Part shown: positions 43,173 through 48,459 of the stretch, piece after piece
Layout: every line of letters starts with the position of its first letter
How positions within the stretch are numbered: the first letter of the stretch is position 1
Assembly: GCA_910577325.1 (NCBI GenBank)
Contig: CAJTMR010000017.1
Span: forward strand, 1 to 52,096
Length of the DNA stretch: 52,096 nucleotides
Source: an uncultured Parabacteroides sp.
GTDB taxonomy: Bacteria; Bacteroidota; Bacteroidia; Bacteroidales; Tannerellaceae
Direction: 5' to 3'
Program-made: the position numbers and the translations under genes
Notes under the pieces: model-generated
The model's input: the letters and a program-made list of their open reading frames with translations, nothing else
What the model was told of the DNA's origin: nothing
The model's database searches: none

Positions 43173-43688
43173 TCAATCATTTAACAACTTTCTTTCTTCC
43201 TCTTTTCTAAAAGCGATAAAAGCCTTCAAATCAGACTCTAAAATAAATTTGTATGTAAACTTTTTTCGTTTTGATTTATTATATTCATTCTCAATATCAA
43301 GAAGATACTTATTCTTAATACCAAACAGTAATTCATCATAAGCATGTTCCGTAACGCAGATATAATAAGTCTCATACAACTCGAACTTATTCGATGGTAT
43401 AGAACCCAAATTACCAAGATCTTGATAATTGATGTCGGAATCACACATATATATCACACGCTCACCAAGCGGATGAGTCAACTTGGTAGTATCTATCCTT
43501 TTTTCTTTTGCAGTCAAAAAATCAATAGACATATCCGCATACTCTTTCCTGTCTTTCTTTTTCTCAGCATCTACTTTTTCTGATTCCTGACTATTTTCAG
43601 ATGATTCAACTTCATTATCCGAAAAACCAAAAGAAAGTTGATGTGCGTCAACCAACTTATATTTATCTATATCACTCGATATCAACAT
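43173..43688 (-). CDS. Unknown protein encoded with the exonuclease-BRCT gene
   Basis: 171 aa. The N-terminal half is acidic and low-complexity (SDNEVESSENSQESEKVDAE, then KKKDRKEYADMSIDFL). The C-terminal half is compact (KFELYETYYICVTEHAYDEL, KKFTYKFILESDLKAFIAFR) and may be a small alpha/beta fold. It starts 17 nt inside the end of the exonuclease gene, so the two are surely one operon. No family recognised. Very AT-rich, unlike structural genes, suggesting recent acquisition. Confidence 0.65.
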   Translation of the reverse strand: MLISSDIDKYKLVDAHQLSFGFSDNEVESSENSQESEKVDAEKKKDRKEYADMSIDFLTAKEKRIDTTKLTHPLGERVIYMCDSDINYQDLGNLGSIPSNKFELYETYYICVTEHAYDELLFGIKNKYLLDIENEYNKSKRKKFTYKFILESDLKAFIAFRKEEERKLLND

Positions 43689-44514
43689 AAGGACTTATCA
43701 TTTTAATTAATTTATCTTCCAATACGACACGTATGTCTATTCCTTCTTCCTTTAGTTTAGCTACCTTTTCCATTTTTTTAGGGCCAAATCCATATCCAGC
43801 GACAACTATATTAGTCCGCTTAGAAACAGATGTGTCAATATCTGCACCCAAATCTTTTAACACCTCTGCCAATGCTATGCGTTCAAAATTTTCAAATACA
43901 CCGGTTATAACCACTTTTTTATCGTAAAACGGATTATCTGGATCAGCGTTAGACAAATCTTTTTTCAAAAGATCACCTGTTATTTTCGCATGATAACCTT
44001 TTTCCCAATCACTTTTTTCATCGGATAACTGTCTACCTCCTTTCAAATGGATAAGATACAATCTCGCACAACATTCTGCATCAAAAAGAGCATCATGATG
44101 ATTATCGCATGGTATGCCATATTCACTGCACAAACTATCCAGCGAAGCACCAAAGATGTTATATGTACATTCAAACTCACCTATTTTCTTCGGTTTGATA
44201 CCATACACTTCCAAATTCTTTTTCAATACTGATTCATCAAATATAGCATTATGAGCCACAATCTTATCCTCTCTAAAATAATACTCAATATCTTTCCAAA
44301 CATCCTTGAAAGTAAGACAATATCGAGTCATATCTGGAGTAATACCATGTACTTTTATTGTACTTGGCGTATATTCATTATTTGGAGGCTGTATCAAAAT
44401 AGATCTCTTTTCAACAAATACTCCATTTCTAACTACTACAATTCCTATTTGGCAAGCCATCATATCATTGTTTGATGTCTCAAAATCTACGGCCACAAAA
44501 TCAAGATTTTCCAT
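43672..44514 (-). CDS. DEDDh 3'-5' exonuclease with C-terminal BRCT domain
   Basis: 280 aa. Exonuclease residues: Asp10 and Glu12 in VDFETS, Asp93 in HNAIFDESVL, His140 and Asp145 in HHDALFDAECC: the complete DEDDh set of the DnaQ/epsilon family. The C-terminal BRCT (about 195-278) has KKVVITGVFENFERIALAEV and the IVVAGYGFGPKKMEKVAKLK core. DnaQ-like plus BRCT proteins occur in Bacteroidetes genomes and phages. The likely role is trimming or repair of DNA ends at special structures. Promoter: TATATTTG on the minus strand at 44543-44550, 29 nt before the ATG. Confidence 0.88.
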   Translation of the reverse strand: MENLDFVAVDFETSNNDMMACQIGIVVVRNGVFVEKRSILIQPPNNEYTPSTIKVHGITPDMTRYCLTFKDVWKDIEYYFREDKIVAHNAIFDESVLKKNLEVYGIKPKKIGEFECTYNIFGASLDSLCSEYGIPCDNHHDALFDAECCARLYLIHLKGGRQLSDEKSDWEKGYHAKITGDLLKKDLSNADPDNPFYDKKVVITGVFENFERIALAEVLKDLGADIDTSVSKRTNIVVAGYGFGPKKMEKVAKLKEEGIDIRVVLEDKLIKMISPYVDIE

Positions 44515-44542
44515 AAATTGTTATCATTTTCAAGATTCCCCG

Positions 44543-44550
44543 CAAATATA
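44543..44550 (-). promoter_or_regulatory. -7 element of the exonuclease operon
   Basis: TATATTTG on the minus strand matches TAnnTTTG and is 29 nt upstream of the start codon. The nearest -33 candidate (TTG, 17 nt away) is a little close, so only the -7 element is given. Confidence 0.4.
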
Positions 44551-44600
44551 CAATATTTTTGATAACACAATTGCATCATAATTGATTTAAATCCATGACA

Positions 44601-44630
44601 TAAAAACGCCCCGCGAAAGTTCGCAGGGCG
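44601..44630 (-). terminator. Terminator after hicAB
   Basis: On the minus strand CGCCCTGCG pairs with CGCGGGGCG around AACTTT and is followed by TTTTTA. It lies 33 nt past the hicB stop and ends the toxin-antitoxin transcript. Confidence 0.8.
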
Positions 44631-44662
44631 CATCCTCGACCTGTAAATCGTCAAATAACAAA

Positions 44663-45061
44663 TCAAAGTGTAATATTAAGGAGCTCCTTTGCAAAATTAC
44701 GCAATCCTTCGTTTATTTTTTCCACCTGCTTTCTGCGGGGCTTAGAACGGTTGTTCAAGTAGTTGGATAATTGCTTTTGGTTGATCCCGGTTATTTTTTC
44801 CAAACCTGACAAAGACATATACCCCTTGTAATACTCCAAAAAGCTTTGTACATCCAACTTGTACTCTATCTCGTAATCAGATTTTATCTGATCAGGCCAC
44901 TGTTCCCGCGGAAGATTGTTTTTGATAGCCGCAATAGCACTCTCGACATCCTTCTTCACGTCCTCTATGCTCCCTCCGGCTGCATATATTCCATCGCAGT
45001 TTTCTGAGTAAGCATCATAGTAATCCTTTGACTTTTCTACAACAATGATTATTTTTTCCAT
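44663..45061 (-). CDS. hicB: HicB-family antitoxin with C-terminal HTH
   Basis: 132 aa from ATG 45061, preceded by GGGAG. An ATG at 45070 or a TTG at 45085 would give 135 or 140 aa. The N-terminal HicB fold (KIIIVVEKSKDYYDAYSENC, DGIYAAGGSIEDVKKDVESA) is a degenerate RNase-H-like antitoxin domain that covers the HicA active site. A C-terminal helix-turn-helix (SLSGLEKITGINQKQLSNYL, NNRSKPRRKQVEKINEGL) binds the operon's own promoter. Lies 35 nt downstream of hicA, the usual toxin-first order. Confidence 0.88.
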   Translation of the reverse strand: MEKIIIVVEKSKDYYDAYSENCDGIYAAGGSIEDVKKDVESAIAAIKNNLPREQWPDQIKSDYEIEYKLDVQSFLEYYKGYMSLSGLEKITGINQKQLSNYLNNRSKPRRKQVEKINEGLRNFAKELLNITL

Positions 45062-45096
45062 GACTCCCATTTTATATAATTCCAAGTACGGAGTCC

Positions 45097-45276
45097 TCAG
45101 ACCCCGTACCTTCTAATTAATTTGTTTGCTAACCCTTTCCCGATCTCCTTTGCCCCATGATAGGGGACCGGCTCGGAAAAAACACCGTCTTTCACATAAA
45201 TGTAATGGCTTCCTTCAGCGTGGTGGTATTTCCACCCAGCACTGACAAACCTGTTGTGAAGTTCTTTATATTTCAT
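45097..45276 (-). CDS. hicA: HicA-family mRNA interferase toxin (59 aa)
   Basis: Only 59 codons from ATG 45276 to TGA 45099-45097, below common ORF-size cut-offs. Complete HicA pattern: MKYKELHNRFVSAGWKYHHA, then GSHYIYVK with His24 as the catalytic residue, VPYHGAKEIGKGLANKLIR at the end. HicA folds as a small double-stranded-RNA-binding domain and cuts mRNA. Stands upstream of hicB. Promoter on the minus strand at 45299-45329 (TATCTTTG with TTG 20 nt upstream). Confidence 0.85.
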   Translation of the reverse strand: MKYKELHNRFVSAGWKYHHAEGSHYIYVKDGVFSEPVPYHGAKEIGKGLANKLIRRYGV

Positions 45277-45298
45277 ACTCTTTTGTTATTTGACACTG

Positions 45299-45329
45299 CA
45301 AAGATAGCAAAATTTCTATTATCCAACAA
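45299..45329 (-). promoter_or_regulatory. hicAB promoter
   Basis: Minus strand: TTG (45329-45327), 20-nt spacer, TATCTTTG (45306-45299), then CAGTGTCA. The ATG of hicA is 23 nt downstream. The HicB HTH is expected to act here. It shares ATCTTTGCAGTGTCA with the leader-RNA promoter at 42837-42868. Confidence 0.65.
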
Positions 45330-45442
45330 CAAATCATGGTAAAATTTCCATTAAAAACACAATTATATAATATATCCCCCATCCGCAGAACTCATAAACA
45401 ATGTTAAATATCCCATTTCAACCAAATTTTCTTGACATCATA

Positions 45443-45473
45443 TTTGGTATCAAAGAAATAATCCGTATCTTTG
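45443..45473 (+). promoter_or_regulatory. Plus-strand promoter P1 for the ART-like gene
   Basis: TTTG (45443-45446), 19-nt spacer, TATCTTTG (45466-45473): perfect Bacteroidales consensus. TTTGGTATCAAA over the -33 is a degenerate palindrome. About 85 nt around it (from TTAAATATCCCA to AATCAAAAAAC) are clearly related to promoter P2 at 46038-46068. Confidence 0.75.
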
Positions 45474-45518
45474 CATCGTAATCAAAAAACAAACAATAAC
45501 GATTAAAACATAAAGATC

Positions 45519-45824
45519 ATGAAACTGTATCACGCATCACCTATAGAGAACAAAGAAAATATCTTAGAATATGGTATTCTTTCAAATGAAAGTGATAAAA
45601 TATCAAATGACGAAAGATTATCCGGATCTTACGTTTTCGGGTTCAACAATATAGCCGATGCCATTAATTTTATCACCGACAACACTCCCGATTATGTTAT
45701 ATTTTCATTCGAAGTACCTGATTGTGACGTTATTCAGGACACAGAATATGAAGATGGATGCGCTTTCGCCGTAGAGTATGACATTGCCCCGGATAAATTA
45801 GTTTTTGAAGAAGAAGTATTTTAA
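45519..45824 (+). CDS. Small ADP-ribosyltransferase-like protein (inferred fold)
   Basis: 101 aa. MKLYHASPIENKENILEYGI matches the start of many mini-ART or KptA-like folds, where a Tyr/Leu-His motif is followed by a helix and an Ile-x-x-x-Gly-Ile turn. The following VFGFNNIADAINFITDN resembles the strand-helix segment and AFAVEYDIAPDKLVFEEEVF the last strand with acidic residues. No catalytic Arg/Glu pair can be assigned with certainty. Alone on the plus strand under promoter P1; followed at once by a tRNA-like sequence. Function unproven. Confidence 0.6.
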   Translation: MKLYHASPIENKENILEYGILSNESDKISNDERLSGSYVFGFNNIADAINFITDNTPDYVIFSFEVPDCDVIQDTEYEDGCAFAVEYDIAPDKLVFEEEVF

Positions 45825-45863
45825 AATATAGATTGCAGGTTGGGACAACCAGAAAATACAGGC

Positions 45864-45944
45864 GGGCGATTAGTTCAGGCAGGTAGAACAGGCGAAACTT
45901 ATCCATAGAAGCCATTGTCCCCGGTTCGAATCCGGGATCGCCCA
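45864..45944 (+). tRNA. Degenerate tRNA-like sequence
   Basis: Acceptor strands GGGCGAT and ATCGCCC pair perfectly with discriminator A. The D-stem is GTTC/GAAC. The T-stem is CCCGG/CCGGG with a TTCGAAT loop. Between position 26 and the T-stem there are 29 nt instead of about 21-22, and the only stem seen is GGC/GCC closing a 17-nt interior containing TTATCCATA, so no normal 7-nt anticodon loop forms. It may be a decayed tRNA (Trp-like CCA is one reading), a tRNA-like structure, or an old attachment site. Confidence 0.45.
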
Positions 45945-46037
45945 CAGTGATAACATTAAACAATAATTGCCGTGTTTGACTACAAATGTTTAACTATGTT
46001 AAATATCTCATTGCATCATAATTTTCTTGACATTTTA

Positions 46038-46068
46038 TTTGGTGTCACCAAAATTATTCGTATCTTTG
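46038..46068 (+). promoter_or_regulatory. Plus-strand promoter P2 with palindromic operator
   Basis: TTTG (46038-46041), 19-nt spacer, TATCTTTG (46061-46068). The palindrome TTTGGTG-T-CACCAAA (46038-46052) overlaps the -33 element, so a bound repressor would block RNA polymerase. The small HTH protein encoded at the end of the same operon (46952-47146) is the obvious candidate. Confidence 0.7.
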
Positions 46069-46124
46069 CAGTGTAATCAAAAACAAAGAAGTGGGGGCAA
46101 CACTTAAAATTCTGCATATAAGAA

Positions 46125-46637
46125 ATGAAAGCAATAGCAGTTAAGAACACATTCAACGCAAAAGAAAGTCTGAAAATTCAAGGTTTCGTTTATGATCCTT
46201 CAACAAAAACATGGTCTAAAGACTTCTCTTCCCAATCCGAATTTGACGAATTTTACTCAAATTTCACAAGTGCCGCCTATTCAGGTAGAAAAAAATGCAA
46301 GTTTAATGCAGCCGTTGTTTTTGAATTTGTTGAAAACAAACCTGAAGTTTCCGAATCAGTAAAAGCAGACTCTAACACATCTTATGAAGAAACAATCGTA
46401 ATCCCTTCTGAAGAAGAAGTTGTAAAAATGATCAAGGCTGGTGAGATCAAAGATTTTAAATTTTCTTTGGGCAGATACAAAACAGTATTAAATGGTTATG
46501 TCATGTACATGGAAGAGGGTGGCAATACCATAGATATTAGAGAGGTCGGAAAAATATCAGCAGAGCATGAGAAAAATTTATCCATGATCATCGATCAGAC
46601 TGCTAAAGCCTATATTAATCGTTTACACAAAAATTAG
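46125..46637 (+). CDS. Unknown phage accessory protein, first gene of HTH operon
   Basis: 170 aa. The N-terminal module (VKNTFNAKESLKIQGFVYDP, STKTWSKDFSSQSEFDEFYS) follows the layout K-x-x-LK-x-x-GF-x-(Y/W)D-x-x-x-K-x-W seen in DUF5710-like modules. A linker rich in Glu/Ser follows (NKPEVSESVKADSNTSYEET), then a compact C-terminal part (IKDFKFSLGRYKTVLNGYVM, AEHEKNLSMIIDQTAKAYIN). Unlike the minus-strand late genes, it runs on the plus strand with its own promoter, which is a sign of a moron. Function unknown. Confidence 0.65.
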   Translation: MKAIAVKNTFNAKESLKIQGFVYDPSTKTWSKDFSSQSEFDEFYSNFTSAAYSGRKKCKFNAAVVFEFVENKPEVSESVKADSNTSYEETIVIPSEEEVVKMIKAGEIKDFKFSLGRYKTVLNGYVMYMEEGGNTIDIREVGKISAEHEKNLSMIIDQTAKAYINRLHKN

Positions 46638-46664
46638 TTTTTGAAGAAGATACAATATACAATC

Positions 46665-46949
46665 ATGAAAACAAAAAAGGAAGTTATTGAATTTGTAAAA
46701 AGTGAATTGTCAAGTAATAACGCATTAATATTGGCAACATCGGGCAATGGTGGTTCCGGGCTTGCTCTCATACAAAACCAAGAAGACGACTTTATCAACA
46801 ACTTAATCTCAGAATTGAAAGGATATTCATTTGATGGGATCGTGGATGCCTGTAATGATATCAGAGAATCTGAATATTACAATGATAATTGCGAAGTATA
46901 TCAGTTTAATGATGATCAAGGATACTCAATACAAATTGTAGTTTTTTAA
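46665..46949 (+). CDS. Unknown small acidic protein, second gene of HTH operon
   Basis: 94 aa from ATG 46665 (the frame is open from TTG 46641). Acidic (KKEVIEFVKSELSSNNALIL, EDDFINNLISELKGYSFDGI, DACNDIRESEYYNDNCEVYQ), no membrane segment and no family recognised. Small acidic proteins next to an HTH gene are typical of anti-CRISPR or other anti-defence loci and of toxin-antitoxin systems. Ends 2 nt before the HTH gene. Confidence 0.65.
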   Translation: MKTKKEVIEFVKSELSSNNALILATSGNGGSGLALIQNQEDDFINNLISELKGYSFDGIVDACNDIRESEYYNDNCEVYQFNDDQGYSIQIVVF

Positions 46950-46951
46950 TT

Positions 46952-47146
46952 ATGATAAGAAAAGAAATAGGTTTAAAAATAGCCCGGTTGCGAAAGGAAG
47001 CCGGGCTGTCGCAACGCGATCTGGCCGAAAAATCCGGTTTGACACAAAACACCATATACAAAATCGAGAATGGCAAATTTTCGGTCGGAATAGATGTATT
47101 GTGTAAAGCCACCGAAGCACTCGGAAAAAAACTGGACATCATCTAA
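46952..47146 (+). CDS. Small XRE-family HTH regulator (Aca-like in size and place)
   Basis: 64 aa, a single Xre-type HTH: IGLKIARLRKEAGLSQRDLA, EKSGLTQNTIYKIENGKFSV, DVLCKATEALGKKLDII. The HTH_3 core is complete (LSQRDLAEKSGLTQNTIYKI recognition region). Being the last gene after two small unknown genes and with a palindrome at the operon promoter, it most likely represses its own operon, as Aca proteins do. A plain phage repressor of the moron is the alternative. Confidence 0.85.
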   Translation: MIRKEIGLKIARLRKEAGLSQRDLAEKSGLTQNTIYKIENGKFSVGIDVLCKATEALGKKLDII

Positions 47147-47184
47147 TGGGGGTGGGTGTGTCAAACCAAGGCACACCCCCATTA
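47146..47184. terminator. Convergent hairpin between HTH operon and minus-strand genes
   Basis: AATGGGGGTG pairs with CACCCCCATT (10 bp) with an inner GTGTG/CACAC alternative. There is no U-run on either side, so it may end both transcripts inefficiently. It covers the space between the stop of the HTH gene and the stop of the 94-aa gene. Confidence 0.45.
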
Positions 47185-47193
47185 ACAAATAAA

Positions 47194-47478
47194 CTAAGCA
47201 TCATCCTTATCACCGCCTTTTGATAACACATCCTTTATTTTACCAACAGATTTAACTATCTGTTCAGAATTACGCCTCAATATCTGATTCTGGCATTCCA
47301 AATCTCGTATTCTTTCCGCTTGCTTTCTGATAACCTGCGTATTACGCCGAAACGCGTGTACCGCCTGCATGACCGCCTTCGATGCCTGATACAACTTTAC
47401 CTGGTCCATCAAATACAACAAATCTTCCCGGTCACTGTCAGAGAGCGACCGGATCAGGATGTTATTTATCTTTTTCAT
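47194..47478 (-). CDS. Small coiled-coil phage protein
   Basis: 94 aa, almost entirely helical: SDSDREDLLYLMDQVKLYQA, VHAFRRNTQVIRKQAERIRD, ECQNQILRRNSEQIVKSVGK with an acidic/basic tail. Probably a coiled-coil homo-oligomer. Follows the AntA-KilAC antirepressor by 38 nt on the same strand. No family recognised; may be a partner of the antirepressor. Confidence 0.6.
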   Translation of the reverse strand: MKKINNILIRSLSDSDREDLLYLMDQVKLYQASKAVMQAVHAFRRNTQVIRKQAERIRDLECQNQILRRNSEQIVKSVGKIKDVLSKGGDKDDA

Positions 47479-47516
47479 TCAATTCCTTTCAATGAGCGGT
47501 AATACACCAGCCTTTT

Positions 47517-48245
47517 TCAACTTCTCATACAAAAATATGCGGCCTTTTGCCTCCATTCGGTATTTAAAACCGAATCTTTACTCCCATCCCTGTGCATTAT
47601 GGGGACCGATTTGCTATGCACATACCCCTGAGTTATGTACGGCGAATATAGTATCCATTGCCCGTTTACCTTTCTCTGTATCTTCAACTCCTCCAATAAC
47701 CGGTTAAAAGACTTAGCAGTCATCCCGTAATCCTGTGCAATCTGTGTAATGGTAACTGTTTCCTTGCTATTCAATATAACCTCCAAGTAGTCAGTCTTTT
47801 TCTTCATTTCGACTATCTCCGTACTCATAACCGATATCTGCTTCTGCTGTTCTTCTATCTGTTCCTGTTGTTTTGCCGCCAGCATCAACGCCTGACTAAA
47901 CGATCCTGGTATAACCAAAGCCGATTGTGTTTTTTCTCTCAATTTCTTTTCACACTCAATAAAATACCTACGTGCCTGCTTTCCTTTGTCATTACCTTCA
48001 ACCATTGATAATTCCTTAGCTGCGTCGATAGTCAGGGCGTATTCTATCTGAGGACGACCACCTTGGGGGTTTTTGATAAGATTGTCAAAAACTACATAGT
48101 CTTCATTTTCTACTAAGCCATATTTCTCGATACGGTTTTTAATCCAATTAGCAAACTCTTGTTTGCTTTCTAAAAACCGGTGCAAATCTCTTGCACTAAC
48201 TGCACTCTTACCGTTTTTCTCTGTAATCTTAACTAATACTTCCAT
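47517..48245 (-). CDS. Phage antirepressor AntA/AntB with KilAC domain (second of two)
   Basis: 242 aa. AntA/AntB at the N-terminus: SARDLHRFLESKQEFANWIK, YGLVENEDYVVFDNLIKNPQ, GGRPQIEYALTIDAAKELSM, GKQARRYFIECEKKL. KilAC at the C-terminus: ILNSKETVTITQIAQDYGMT, AKSFNRLLEELKIQRKVNGQ, WILYSPYITQGYVHSKSVPI. Such proteins counter the prophage repressor. Located directly after large terminase, which is unusual; it is the first gene of the accessory block. Its N-terminal half is a clear AntA, better supported than the gene at 41636. Confidence 0.88.
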   Translation of the reverse strand: MEVLVKITEKNGKSAVSARDLHRFLESKQEFANWIKNRIEKYGLVENEDYVVFDNLIKNPQGGRPQIEYALTIDAAKELSMVEGNDKGKQARRYFIECEKKLREKTQSALVIPGSFSQALMLAAKQQEQIEEQQKQISVMSTEIVEMKKKTDYLEVILNSKETVTITQIAQDYGMTAKSFNRLLEELKIQRKVNGQWILYSPYITQGYVHSKSVPIMHRDGSKDSVLNTEWRQKAAYFCMRS

Positions 48246-48282
48246 TTTATTTTATAATTAAATCGTTGATAATTATATTGTT

Positions 48283-48459
48283 TTAAAAATTAACAAAACT
48301 CACTCCATTATACTGATACACATCATCCCCATCCTGTGACATATAGCCACCAATGGCATTCGCCATTGCGACAACACCGTCGATCTTTTCAATGCTCCTT
48401 TTTTTATCCATCTTGATATTGTCATTCGCATCCCTGTATATCACCACGTTACGAAACAT
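48283..48459 (-). pseudogene. C-terminal piece of large terminase beyond an in-frame UGA
   Basis: Directly after the TerL stop codon (TGA at 48462-48460) the same frame continues ATG TTT CGT AAC for 58 codons to TAA at 48285-48283. The peptide MFRNVVIYRDANDNIKMDKK continues with RSIEKIDGVVAMANAIGGYM, the conserved TerL end, including the KIDG(V/I)VA motif with a nuclease-site Asp. Homologues have Trp at the position of the stop (NPV(I/L)-x-W-M). A TGG-to-TGA change would explain it. Expression could come from read-through or from re-initiation at the adjacent ATG. Confidence 0.8.

Noticed and set aside
45730..45963. Minus-strand frame containing DPGFEPGT
   Set aside because: This phrase is the well-known translation of the reverse strand of a tRNA T-arm; it comes from the tRNA-like sequence at 45864-45944 and is not a gene.
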